Part shown: positions 1-7,038 of the stretch, one piece after another
How positions within the stretch are numbered: position 1 is the stretch's first letter
How the letters are laid out: every line of letters begins with the position of its first letter
The notes under the pieces: model-generated
The model's input: only the letters and a program-made list of their open reading frames with translations
The model's database searches: none
Told to the model about the DNA's origin: nothing
Program-made: the position numbers and the translations under genes
IMG/VR virus record: IMGVR_UViG_3300047673_000078
Location: 1-39,537 of that record
Source of the DNA: a virus
DNA: 39,537 bases
Direction: 5' to 3' (one strand)

Positions 1-1
1 G

Positions 2-163
2 ATTTTGTCCATTGTTCCTGAGACGCCGCTTGAGGCATATGCATTGGGCGCATGGTCGAAGGAAAACCTTAAGCCGGCTGGCAATGCTCTGGGATCGTAT
101 GAGGTGAGCAATCTGATTCTCGAATATAGGGGCGACGAACTATTCCCGGCGGTCCTGAAATGA
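2..163 (+). CDS. Conserved small phage protein, 3' part
   Basis: The window opens inside this frame, which gives 53 residues from ILSIVPE to LFPAVLK and then TGA at 161-163. The segment TPLEAYALGAW resembles a small protein of unknown function found in many phages of proteobacteria. The last 47 bases of the window (39491-39537) begin a frame MKAEMSAKGILSIVP that runs into the same seven residues, so the two partial frames are either one gene split by the cut or two related genes. It is the upstream member of a run of overlapping small genes and shares ATGA with the next one. No function is known. Confidence 0.7.
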   Translation: MLSIVPETPLEAYALGAWSKENLKPAGNALGSYEVSNLILEYRGDELFPAVLK

Positions 164-330
164 AAGGCTCAGCCCGCATCCCCACTCTCGCCGAGCAATC
201 CAAAGCAGGAACGCGCGGCGGCAAGAAGAAGCTCGACGCTAACGCCATAGAGGCGCTATGGGACGAAGTTCAAGCAAAGCGCGCGGCTACGTTTCGATGG
301 GTTGCGCCTTCGAATGGAGAAACGAAATGA
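160..330 (+). CDS. Hypothetical protein, 56 aa
   Basis: An ATG overlaps the TGA of the preceding gene (ATGA), and the frame ends in another ATGA overlap with the next gene, so it fits exactly into the chain. The protein starts MKGSARIPTLAEQSK, is rich in Lys and Arg in its middle (GGKKKLD), and has a short predicted helix EALWDEVQAKRAA. No recognisable domain. The overlap pattern is the main evidence that it is translated. Confidence 0.6.
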   Translation: MKGSARIPTLAEQSKAGTRGGKKKLDANAIEALWDEVQAKRAATFRWVAPSNGETK

Positions 331-509
331 TAATGAAAGAGTGCAACAGCGGGTCATGGCTTGCCGAAGTCAAGAAGCGCACGGACAGACTGACGGCATT
401 ACTCGCGGTCGATAGGCTCGATAGCGCACTTGCCGAGGCGCGGGAGCTTGTTGCCGCATCGCAGATTCTGTATGGCGAGATTGTGAACGAGCAAGAGAAG
501 GGAGGGTGA
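327..509 (+). CDS. Hypothetical protein, 60 aa
   Basis: I chose the ATG at 327, which overlaps the preceding TGA and has GGAGA about 8 bases upstream; ATG at 333 is an alternative. The frame stays open upstream, but that part overlaps the preceding gene and lacks a better start. The protein is mostly helical (RTDRLTALLAVDRLDSALAEARELVAASQ) and resembles a short coiled-coil helper. It ends just before the small terminase gene and shares its transcript. Function unknown. Confidence 0.6.
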   Translation: MIMKECNSGSWLAEVKKRTDRLTALLAVDRLDSALAEARELVAASQILYGEIVNEQEKGG

Positions 510-510
510 A

Positions 511-942
511 ATGGGGCGCCCAAGCATGTACACGCAGGAGATTGCAGATTTTATCTGCGAGCGGATTGCTGACGGCGAGAGTTTGCGCAACATCTGTCTT
601 GGCGACGAAATGCCATGCAGATCGAGCGTTTTCAAATGGCTGAATGAGAATAAGTCCTTTTCGGACCAGTACGCACGCGCGCGCGAGGCTCAAGCCGATC
701 ACATGGCTGACGAAATTCTCGCTATCGCCGACGAGACAGACCGCGACACGATCGATACAGAGGGCGGCGAGCGGGCAAATAACGAATGGATCGCCCGATC
801 CCGGCTTCGCGTTGATGCACGTAAATGGCTGGCGTCGAAGATGGCACCTAAGAAGTACGGTGACAAGCTGGATGTGGGTATTGGCGGCATTGAGGGTGCT
901 CCTGAGGTCAAAGTTAAGATCGTGAAGTCGGAGGAGAAGTGA
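511..942 (+). CDS. Terminase small subunit
   Basis: 143 aa. The N-terminus (MGRPSMYTQEIADFICERI, then a GESLRNIC helix and SSVFKWLNEN) is a helix-turn-helix of the type found in terminase small subunits that recognise the pac site and load the large subunit. The middle (DQYARAREAQADHMADEIL and SRLRVDARKWLASKMAPKKYGD) matches the conserved core of this family, and the C-terminus is charged. A strong ribosome site GGGAGG lies 7 bases upstream. It overlaps the following gene by ATGA. The large subunit lies about 12.4 kb downstream at 13332, not next to it as in P22. The pac site is often inside such a gene but I could not identify it. Confidence 0.88.
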   Translation: MGRPSMYTQEIADFICERIADGESLRNICLGDEMPCRSSVFKWLNENKSFSDQYARAREAQADHMADEILAIADETDRDTIDTEGGERANNEWIARSRLRVDARKWLASKMAPKKYGDKLDVGIGGIEGAPEVKVKIVKSEEK

Positions 943-1163
943 GCGCGCTCGAACCTGGATTCATCCCAGAAGGATGGGCGCGCGGCGACGCGGTCCGCAT
1001 TATTAACGGCGACTTCAGATGCGGCGATATGGCTGCAGTCATGCGCACGGCGATTTCCTGGGGAGACTATTCCGATCTGAGTTCGCTCATTGGTATGGTG
1101 CAATTCCACGAGAGCGAACTACATCGCGTCAAGGCGTGGCTTAACTGGTGGAACGAAATCTGA
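939..1163 (+). CDS. Hypothetical protein, 74 aa
   Basis: Starts in an ATGA overlap with the small terminase gene, so translation is probably coupled. The product is acidic to neutral with several Trp (GWARGD, AISWGDYSD, VKAWLNWWNEI). No known motif was recognised. It is the last gene before the first real intergenic gap with a promoter, so it probably closes the early right transcript. Confidence 0.65.
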   Translation: MSALEPGFIPEGWARGDAVRIINGDFRCGDMAAVMRTAISWGDYSDLSSLIGMVQFHESELHRVKAWLNWWNEI

Positions 1164-1187
1164 CGTTTAGACGTCTTCATTCACCAT

Positions 1188-1221
1188 AAACCGTTGAGTT
1201 GTAACGGTTTCGGTATAAAAT
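1188..1221 (+). promoter_or_regulatory. Candidate late promoter with overlapping palindrome
   Basis: The 91-base gap 1164-1254 holds TTGAGT (1194-1199), a 16-base spacer and TAAAAT (1216-1221), a plausible sigma-70 promoter reading into the structural genes. A perfect inverted repeat AAACCGTT-N7-AACGGTTT (1188-1195 and 1203-1210) covers the -35 box, which suggests an operator or activator site. A second short palindrome GACGT-TTAG-ACGTC lies at 1162-1175. That this is the late promoter is inferred from its position. Confidence 0.5.
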
Positions 1222-1254
1222 ACGCAGGAATCCAAACTAATTGCTGAGGTCGTC

Positions 1255-1602
1255 ATGATGCTGGTCGCTCTGTTCAAGTCCCTGCTGCATACGGCCGAAG
1301 GCGATACGGTCTGGGGCAAGCTGAAGCAAAAGGTCGTGGACGCGGCTGAAGCGCCCGCGCACGTGGCTGAAGGGTGGTATGAAAGCGCAGCCGAAGCGCT
1401 CGAAGCGCATGAACTGGCCGTGCTGGAGAAGGAAAACGAGACGCTTCAGGCGCAGATCACGGCTGAGCAGGCCAAGCTGGACGGTCGCACGAAGGCTGCA
1501 CGCGAGGCGAAGGCTAAGTTGGACGCTTCGGCGGCGGCCCCTGTGGTCGATGCTGCGCCTTCCTCGTCAGAGCCGCAGCCTGAAGCACAGAGCGCTTCGT
1601 GA
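1255..1602 (+). CDS. Hypothetical coiled-coil protein, 115 aa
   Basis: First gene after the candidate late promoter. ATGATG at 1255 offers two starts. Residues about 30-90 (EALEAHELAVLEKENETLQAQ and following) form a clear heptad-like coiled coil, followed by an Ala/Pro/Ser-rich tail. No family recognised. Its place just before the gp4-like tail factor suggests a virion-assembly or minor structural role, but nothing in the sequence proves this. Its TGA overlaps the GTG start of the next gene. Confidence 0.7.
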   Translation: MMLVALFKSLLHTAEGDTVWGKLKQKVVDAAEAPAHVAEGWYESAAEALEAHELAVLEKENETLQAQITAEQAKLDGRTKAAREAKAKLDASAAAPVVDAAPSSSEPQPEAQSAS

Positions 1603-2120
1603 AAGCGCCCAAGTCCTACTTCGTCGAGAACGGCCTCGCCGAGCTTGGGCTTAGCGGGGCCGTTTACGATTTCCCGCCCGAGGAAATGGCTCGCATCTGT
1701 GACCGGCTTGACGCGAATCTCGCGGAGCTTGAGACCAAGGGCGCGCGCATCAGCGGTTGGGTATTCGCCGACACGCCTGGCATCGCCAACGCGGCCACGG
1801 TCGTCAATATCCCGAACGGTCTTGTCAACCTTGTCATCCTGTCGGCTGCCATCGTCGCGGCGCCGAGCATCGGCAAGAACCTGTCATCTGTCACGGTGGC
1901 GCAACTGAAGCTGGCGCGGGATAACCTGCTGTTCTTCCGCAAGTCGATCCCGCAGTATCAGCGCCCGATCAACATGCCGGTCGGCAGCGGTAACCAGCGC
2001 TTCGCCGATGGCCCGCAATTCTATCCGCAGCGTCCTCCGCAGCTCGACTCGGGTCCCGACTCGCACATGAGCCCGGATCTGGAACTGTGGGACGGCGACA
2101 ACAGCATCACGGGGATGTGA
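1599..2120 (+). CDS. P22 gp4-like tail accessory factor
   Basis: 173 aa, close to the 166 aa of P22 gp4, the head-completion protein that binds the portal and extends the DNA channel. Shared features are the helical N-terminal half (EEMARICDRLDANLAELETKG), the ISGWVFAD segment after it, and the motif RPINMPVGSGNQRFAD, which parallels the MPTGSGN segment of gp4. The start is GTG at 1599, overlapping the upstream TGA as GTGA, so it is probably translated by coupling. It lies upstream of the gp10-like gene, as gp4 and gp10 do in P22. I see no separate peptidoglycan-hydrolase motif here; the one visible is in the gp16-like protein at 7035. Confidence 0.85.
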   Translation: MKAPKSYFVENGLAELGLSGAVYDFPPEEMARICDRLDANLAELETKGARISGWVFADTPGIANAATVVNIPNGLVNLVILSAAIVAAPSIGKNLSSVTVAQLKLARDNLLFFRKSIPQYQRPINMPVGSGNQRFADGPQFYPQRPPQLDSGPDSHMSPDLELWDGDNSITGM

Positions 2121-2121
2121 C

Positions 2122-2334
2122 ATGGCGACGATCAACGAGCTTTGTTTCGACGATACGCCTGCGCTGAGCGATCAGGTGCCGATCTATTCGCAATCGAGCG
2201 GGACGACGCAGCGCACGTCGCTCAATCAGTTACTGCGCGTGCTGAGTCAGTTGCCTACGGTGCAGCCGGTCGCAGGCTCTGGCGAATTGTGGATCGACAC
2301 GACGGCCGGAAACGTCATCAAGGTAGCTCTCTAG
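2122..2334 (+). CDS. Hypothetical structural-module protein, 70 aa
   Basis: Starts MATINELCFDDTPALSDQVP, followed by IYSQSSGTTQRTSLNQLL. This N-terminus has the same layout as that of the tailspike gene at 19494 (MSTINDLAVTSTAAGSDKLP, then IWKEADGVTRGISVDSLAQ). That suggests a shared small fold used as an attachment module. It ends GELWIDTTAGNVIKVAL, like the closing segment of phage tail proteins that display a labelled strand. Spacing to neighbours is 1 base upstream and 9 downstream. Function unknown; a minor tail or attachment protein is possible. Confidence 0.65.
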   Translation: MATINELCFDDTPALSDQVPIYSQSSGTTQRTSLNQLLRVLSQLPTVQPVAGSGELWIDTTAGNVIKVAL

Positions 2335-2343
2335 GAGTCTGTC

Positions 2344-2571
2344 ATGGCTGCAACGAAGAAGAACCCGCACTGGTCTGAGTTGGCGCCCGCTCCGGCGACG
2401 CTTGCCGATCCGTTCGGCTTTCGGCGCGATATCTCGGTCGTGCTGTCGCAGATCGCCGCGACTGGCAATGTCGTGCAGGCGAAAGCTCTGCGGGACTGGT
2501 TCATCGCTGTGGCGAATCAGGCCGATCTTATCGCGGGCGGGACGGGCTCTGGCGTTGGCGGGGGTGCATGA
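2344..2571 (+). CDS. Hypothetical protein, 75 aa
   Basis: Preceded by AGGAG at a good distance. The protein has a helical middle (FRRDISVVLSQIAATGNVVQAKALRDWFIAV, seen as two helices) and a Gly-rich tail ending GSGVGGGA. No family recognised. It overlaps the next gene by ATGA and sits between the gp4-like and gp10-like genes, so a small virion or assembly protein is a reasonable but unproven guess. Confidence 0.65.
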   Translation: MAATKKNPHWSELAPAPATLADPFGFRRDISVVLSQIAATGNVVQAKALRDWFIAVANQADLIAGGTGSGVGGGA

Positions 2572-2939
2572 TGAACGTGACCGGAATCAGTTCGCTCAAG
2601 AAGTTCCACCTTGTGACGGGCGCATCGACCAATATCAACTCGCTCGCGGCTGTCCCGACTGGCTTCGACGGGATGATCGGTTGGGCGACGGTCACGGCCT
2701 ATCTGAAGCTGTTCGACAAGGCATCCGCGCCGACGCTCGGCACTGATGTGCCTGCGATGACGATCATGCTGCCGGCGAATCAACTGGTGCGCGTGGACTT
2801 CGGCGTCGAGACGTGCGCGTTCAAGTTCGGATTGCAAGTCGCGGTCACGCTGAACCCAGCGGACAACGATACGACCGTGCTGGCCGCGGCGAATACGTCG
2901 GGCGTTGATCTGTTCTACTCGCCGCAGTCAGGAGCATAA
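2568..2939 (+). CDS. Hypothetical structural protein, 123 aa
   Basis: ATGATG at 2568 or 2571 is the start. The product is rich in beta-strand-type residues (GMIGWATVTAYLKLF, PAMTIMLPANQLVRVDFG, CAFKFGLQVAVTL, SGVDLFYSPQSGA) and low in charge, as in decoration or minor tail proteins. It directly precedes the gp10-like gene, which starts on the TAAATG junction. No catalytic motif. I cannot assign a family by eye. Confidence 0.7.
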   Translation: MMNVTGISSLKKFHLVTGASTNINSLAAVPTGFDGMIGWATVTAYLKLFDKASAPTLGTDVPAMTIMLPANQLVRVDFGVETCAFKFGLQVAVTLNPADNDTTVLAAANTSGVDLFYSPQSGA

Positions 2940-4643
2940 ATGGCACGTGTCCCGCTCGCTGACGTTCAACCTTTCCCGGTTCCGCTGATGAGCGGAGGAA
3001 CGGTCGTCACCGATGACGGGAGCGTCCAAGGCGAGTTTGCGGTCAATCTGAAGCTTCGGCAGGTGCCGACGAACCAGAAAGCGGGGACGCCGACCTCGCA
3101 TGGTGGCCTGACGCAGTGGATCGCGTCATCCGTGACTGGAGAATCGACGCGCGGCGGTATCGTCTGGAATGGCGTGATGTACCGCGTGCAGGGGGCGTCG
3201 GTCTATTCTTACGACACGAACGGCGTTCGAACCAAGATCGGCACGGTGGCGAATGATGGTCTGAAATGCCGGCTGGATTACGGCTTCGACTTCCTCATCA
3301 TCGTGTCTGCTGGCCTGCTGTACTACTACGCGCCGACTGGATGGTCGTCGCCGCAGACGATCACGATAGCGACGGGCGGAACTGGCTACGTGCTAGGCGA
3401 CACGATCACGCTGAGCAACACGAACATCGTCCTGCTGGTTGATGGCGTCTCTGCGGGCGCTGTGACGCATGTTACGGTCCAGTTGACGCAGCAGTTGCTG
3501 ACCGAGTTCCTGCCGGCCGATCCGGTCCCGCAAAGCCTATCGAGTGCCGCAGGGACGGGCGCATCGTTCAATATCACGTGGGGATCGCTCGGCAACTTCA
3601 TTCAGGTTGACACGACGAAGAGTTCGCCGATCACGCCGATTGTCGATGCTGCGTTCATGGCCGGCTACGTGATGGTCACGGATGGAACGGACGTGTTCTC
3701 CAGTTCTCTGGTGAACCTGGCATATTTCCCCGGCTACTTTGGCAGCGCTGAATACGACCCTGACGGCGTGAGCGCCATCTACAAGCTGAACAACCAGCTA
3801 TATGTAATGGGCCGCTACACGACGCAGACGATGCAGAATACTGGCGGTAATAATTTCCCATTCACTGTTCAGCAGTCCTATACGTTCGACATCGGTTGTG
3901 TGTCCCGCCAGACGATGTGTTATTTCAATCGCACGCTCGCTTGGATAGGTGGCGGCCGGAACATGCCGAATGGTGTGTGGATGCTCAACGGGAATGCGCC
4001 GGCCAAGATCAGTTCCGCCGCGGTGGACTACGAACTGTCGAAACTGACGCCTGCGCAAACGGCTGTCGTCTCGATGGAGGCGATTTCGTTCGAGGATTCC
4101 GAGCTTCTATATGTGCATCTGCCGGATAAGACGCTCGTGTTCGATGCCACCGCAACGGTATCGGAAGGGATCAAGTTCTGGACGCAACTGAACAGCGGTG
4201 CGACGAAGACAGACTTCTATCAGGCGCGCGATTTCGTGCAGTTCAACGGCATGTGGACGTGCGGGGACGTGTCGGATAACCGCGTTGGGTATCTGGATAG
4301 CACGACGGGCGGGCATTATGGCGTGCCGGTGCTGCATCGTTCGACGGGGCCGATGGCGATGCTGCCGCTTGCGTCTGCAGGTTTGCGCTCGGTGGAACTG
4401 AAGTGCGTGACGGGCCAGTCTGGCGATACGTCGCGTATTGCGATGGAATACTCATCTGACGGCATTCGCTGGTCGCAGATCCGGTATGCATCGGCCACGC
4501 CGCGGGCGGCTTACGACAGGCGCATTCGGTGGCTTCCAGGCGGACTCGCGCGCGACAAGATGCAGATCAGACTGTCGCACGTGACGACGCAGAAGGTGAC
4601 ATGGTTCACGGCTCTGGTTGAGCTTGAGCCGCTGGCGACCTGA
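2940..4643 (+). CDS. P22 gp10-like tail hub / packaged-DNA stabilisation protein
   Basis: 567 aa, longer than P22 gp10 (472 aa). The opening segment (FPVPLMSGGTVVTDDGSVQGEFAVNL split over residues 13-38, then RQVPTNQKAGTPTSHGGL) and the repeated beta-rich blades (GGIVWNGVMYRVQGASVYSYD, VMVTDGTDVFSSSLVNLAYFP) match the beta-propeller-like DNA stabilisation family. In P22 this protein forms the tail hub that joins the gp4 ring to the needle and spikes and keeps packaged DNA inside. Start: GGAG then ATG directly after the upstream TAA. A glycine/serine-rich segment at about residues 140-220 seems to be an insertion relative to P22. No separate gp26-like needle gene was recognised nearby. Confidence 0.85.
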   Translation: MARVPLADVQPFPVPLMSGGTVVTDDGSVQGEFAVNLKLRQVPTNQKAGTPTSHGGLTQWIASSVTGESTRGGIVWNGVMYRVQGASVYSYDTNGVRTKIGTVANDGLKCRLDYGFDFLIIVSAGLLYYYAPTGWSSPQTITIATGGTGYVLGDTITLSNTNIVLLVDGVSAGAVTHVTVQLTQQLLTEFLPADPVPQSLSSAAGTGASFNITWGSLGNFIQVDTTKSSPITPIVDAAFMAGYVMVTDGTDVFSSSLVNLAYFPGYFGSAEYDPDGVSAIYKLNNQLYVMGRYTTQTMQNTGGNNFPFTVQQSYTFDIGCVSRQTMCYFNRTLAWIGGGRNMPNGVWMLNGNAPAKISSAAVDYELSKLTPAQTAVVSMEAISFEDSELLYVHLPDKTLVFDATATVSEGIKFWTQLNSGATKTDFYQARDFVQFNGMWTCGDVSDNRVGYLDSTTGGHYGVPVLHRSTGPMAMLPLASAGLRSVELKCVTGQSGDTSRIAMEYSSDGIRWSQIRYASATPRAAYDRRIRWLPGGLARDKMQIRLSHVTTQKVTWFTALVELEPLAT

Positions 4644-4645
4644 CC

Positions 4646-5059
4646 ATGGCCAATCTGACACGTATCAATCAGATAGCCCTGGCGCAGGCCCTGAACGGCG
4701 ATACGGCAGTAGCTGATGCGATCGGCAACGTGGTGAACGGCAGCGCGATGAATGCATATAGCCCGATCACGTCGAGCGGAACAGCGGTCGGCGTGTGGGC
4801 TTCGATCGGTACATTGATTTATGTGGAAATAACGCTTGTTCTCAAGACGAGCGTGAAGCCCACGGTGACATTACCTTTTACTCACCAAGGATTGAGCGAC
4901 CAGAGGGGAATCATTCCTGGCGCGTCGGCCGCAGGTGTCCTGATTTCAGGCGTAGTCGGTCCTGAATCAGCAGTTATGACATTGAGCCGTTACGACGGCG
5001 CTGCGCTGGATGCAGGGACTTATTTTCTTTCTGGATGCTATGAATCTTCGGTGGGGTGA
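4646..5059 (+). CDS. Hypothetical tail-module protein, 137 aa
   Basis: Lies between the gp10-like hub and the ejection proteins. It opens with a short helix (NLTRINQIALAQALNGDTAVADAI) and continues as a beta-rich domain with few charges (IGTLIYVEITLVLKT, PTVTLPFTHQGLSD, ESAVMTLSRYDGAALDAGTYFLSG). This is typical of small virion or receptor-facing proteins. In P22 the needle (gp26) and gp14 occupy this place, but there is no coiled-coil needle here. No function can be assigned. Confidence 0.65.
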   Translation: MANLTRINQIALAQALNGDTAVADAIGNVVNGSAMNAYSPITSSGTAVGVWASIGTLIYVEITLVLKTSVKPTVTLPFTHQGLSDQRGIIPGASAAGVLISGVVGPESAVMTLSRYDGAALDAGTYFLSGCYESSVG

Positions 5060-5062
5060 TCT

Positions 5063-5689
5063 ATGGTCGCAGCAGCAGTAGGAGCGGTCGCGGTAGCAGG
5101 CGTGGCAAGCTCTGCCATGGCTGCCAATCAGGCGGGGAAGGCCAATGCATCGCAGCAACAGCAGGCGCAAAGCCAACTGGAGCTTGCGCAGCGTCAGTAC
5201 GACACGATGCAGTCGCAGATCTCCCCATACCTTGATGCGGGGAATTCCGGGCTAACAGGGTATCAGGATTTACTTGGCGCGAACGGTGCGGACGCACAGG
5301 GCAACGCCATCAACGATATCAAGACCGGCGCCCAATACCAGGGCGACATGAAAACGGCAAACGAGGCCATACTCGCCAATCAGTCGGCGACCGGTGGGCT
5401 GCGTGGCTCCAACACGAGCAACATCCTCGGCAACACGTCGATTTCAACGCTCAACGGTCTCATTACGCAGAGGCTGGCCGGCTACGGGCAGTTGATGAAT
5501 AACGGTCTGAATTCGATCAGTGCGTCTCAGGCTGCGAGCAACGTATTCCAGAACAACTCGAACCAGGCGACGCAGAATTCCGCGAACGCCAGCTCGCAAT
5601 ACGATGCGGCGCTGTCCAATTCGTTCAAGTCTGGACTTGGCTCCATCACTCAAGGCTTTAACGCATTCGCTGGCGGGGGGATGACCTGA
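5063..5689 (+). CDS. Ejection (internal virion) protein, P22 gp7-like
   Basis: 208 aa against 229 for P22 gp7. It begins with a hydrophobic Ala/Val/Gly segment (residues 2-25, VAAAVGAVAVAGVASSAMAA), followed by a Gln-rich helix (QQQQAQSQLELAQRQYDTMQSQ) and DNA-transfer-protein features such as PYLDAGNSGLTGYQDLLG and SATGGLRGSNT. The family consists of proteins packaged in the capsid and ejected into the cell envelope ahead of the DNA. It is the first of three consecutive ejection genes, with the order gp7-gp20-gp16 conserved. The stop overlaps the next start by one base. Confidence 0.8.
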   Translation: MVAAAVGAVAVAGVASSAMAANQAGKANASQQQQAQSQLELAQRQYDTMQSQISPYLDAGNSGLTGYQDLLGANGADAQGNAINDIKTGAQYQGDMKTANEAILANQSATGGLRGSNTSNILGNTSISTLNGLITQRLAGYGQLMNNGLNSISASQAASNVFQNNSNQATQNSANASSQYDAALSNSFKSGLGSITQGFNAFAGGGMT

Positions 5690-7038
5690 TGTACGACTTC
5701 TCAAACATGGGCTCTGGCATCGATACCGAAATGGGGCAGAACGCCCTCATCGGTCAGCAGATCGGCCGGAACCTGGCGACAGCTAAAGATAGTGTGGCGG
5801 CTACCAACGCGCAGAACCAGGCCGTTACGTCGAATGCAAACCTTCAGATCGGCAACAATCAGCGCCAACAAGCGTTCCAGATGGAATCGGCCGCGCTCTC
5901 GGGCAACCCGAACGCGCAGGCTTCGGACTGGACAGCGCTCGCGCAGAAGTACCCGGAGTTCGCCAACCAGGTCAACGCAAACACCAACCAGCAGCAAGTG
6001 AACTGGGTCAACATCCGGCAGCGTATGTCGTCAGATGCTGTGGCTACGGTCGCAGGTATGCAGGCTCGCTTGCAGGCCAATGATGTGCCTGGTGCGCTCG
6101 ACTTGCTGGAGCAACGCGCGGTGCGTCAGGAGAACGCAGGCGATACGGCCGGCGCTGCCCAGACTCGCTCGTTCGAGAAGCTCATCAATACGAACCCTGA
6201 AGGCGCCAAGCAGCTTGCGTCGAGCATCCTGAACGCAGGCAGCGCGAACTCCGCTGGAGAACTGTATGCGAATCAGGCGAGCCAAGCTGGAGCGGCAGTT
6301 GCGCAGAACACAGTCCCGGCGAAGATCGCAGCGGCAAACGCTGGTGCTTCTCTGGCTGGAACGCAGGCCTCCTATGCGCCGGCGCAAGCACAAGCGGGAA
6401 TCAATGCAACTCAGGCAGGAACGGCGCTGACGCAGGCCAATACCGGGCTCGTCAATCAGCAGATCACCGCGCCTCCTGCTGCCATCGCCGCAGCTCAGCC
6501 AGAATACACGGCAGGCCAGACGAATCAGCAGCTTTCCGAGCAGTCTGGCGAGCTTGCAAATGCGTTCGGCCAGATCGAGAACGGCGGCACGAGCGGTCTG
6601 CTCGGCGCGACGTGGGATCAGGCTGGGCGGCGCTGGACTGGCGATACATCCAAGCTTCAGCAGTTGCGGCAGGAAGCAGCAAGTCTGGTTACGCAGGCTG
6701 AGACCGCAAGCATGGTCAACGGCAACTTCACGGATGCATCGACCGCGCGTGCGGTGCAGAACGTGCCGCAGATCACGGACAGCCCGAAAGCGTGGGCTAC
6801 CTATCTACAGGCGCGTCAGAAGTTCCTCGCGTCGAAAGCGGCATGGTCTAACGCGCGCGGGGATTGGGCGCGCAGCAATAACGGATCGTTCGGCCCTGCA
6901 TATCGGGACATGACGGTGCAGACGCCGAACGGCGCAGCGTTCGTCAAGCAGGGCGATAGCTTCACGCAGTTCAGCAAGAAGGTGGCGCCGAGCTATTACA
7001 CGACGCCGGGTGCAAACTCCTTCGACCCGACGAAATGA
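5689..7038 (+). CDS. Ejection (internal virion) protein, P22 gp20-like
   Basis: 449 aa (P22 gp20 is 471). Composition is dominated by Ala, Gln, Asn, Ser and Gly, with long helical stretches full of AGxAxAQ patterns (residues about 160-270), as in gp20-type DNA-transfer proteins. No catalytic motif. Position as the second of three ejection genes supports the assignment more than direct similarity does. It overlaps the following gene by four bases (ATGA), so stoichiometry may be set by coupled translation. Confidence 0.72.
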   Translation: MYDFSNMGSGIDTEMGQNALIGQQIGRNLATAKDSVAATNAQNQAVTSNANLQIGNNQRQQAFQMESAALSGNPNAQASDWTALAQKYPEFANQVNANTNQQQVNWVNIRQRMSSDAVATVAGMQARLQANDVPGALDLLEQRAVRQENAGDTAGAAQTRSFEKLINTNPEGAKQLASSILNAGSANSAGELYANQASQAGAAVAQNTVPAKIAAANAGASLAGTQASYAPAQAQAGINATQAGTALTQANTGLVNQQITAPPAAIAAAQPEYTAGQTNQQLSEQSGELANAFGQIENGGTSGLLGATWDQAGRRWTGDTSKLQQLRQEAASLVTQAETASMVNGNFTDASTARAVQNVPQITDSPKAWATYLQARQKFLASKAAWSNARGDWARSNNGSFGPAYRDMTVQTPNGAAFVKQGDSFTQFSKKVAPSYYTTPGANSFDPTK

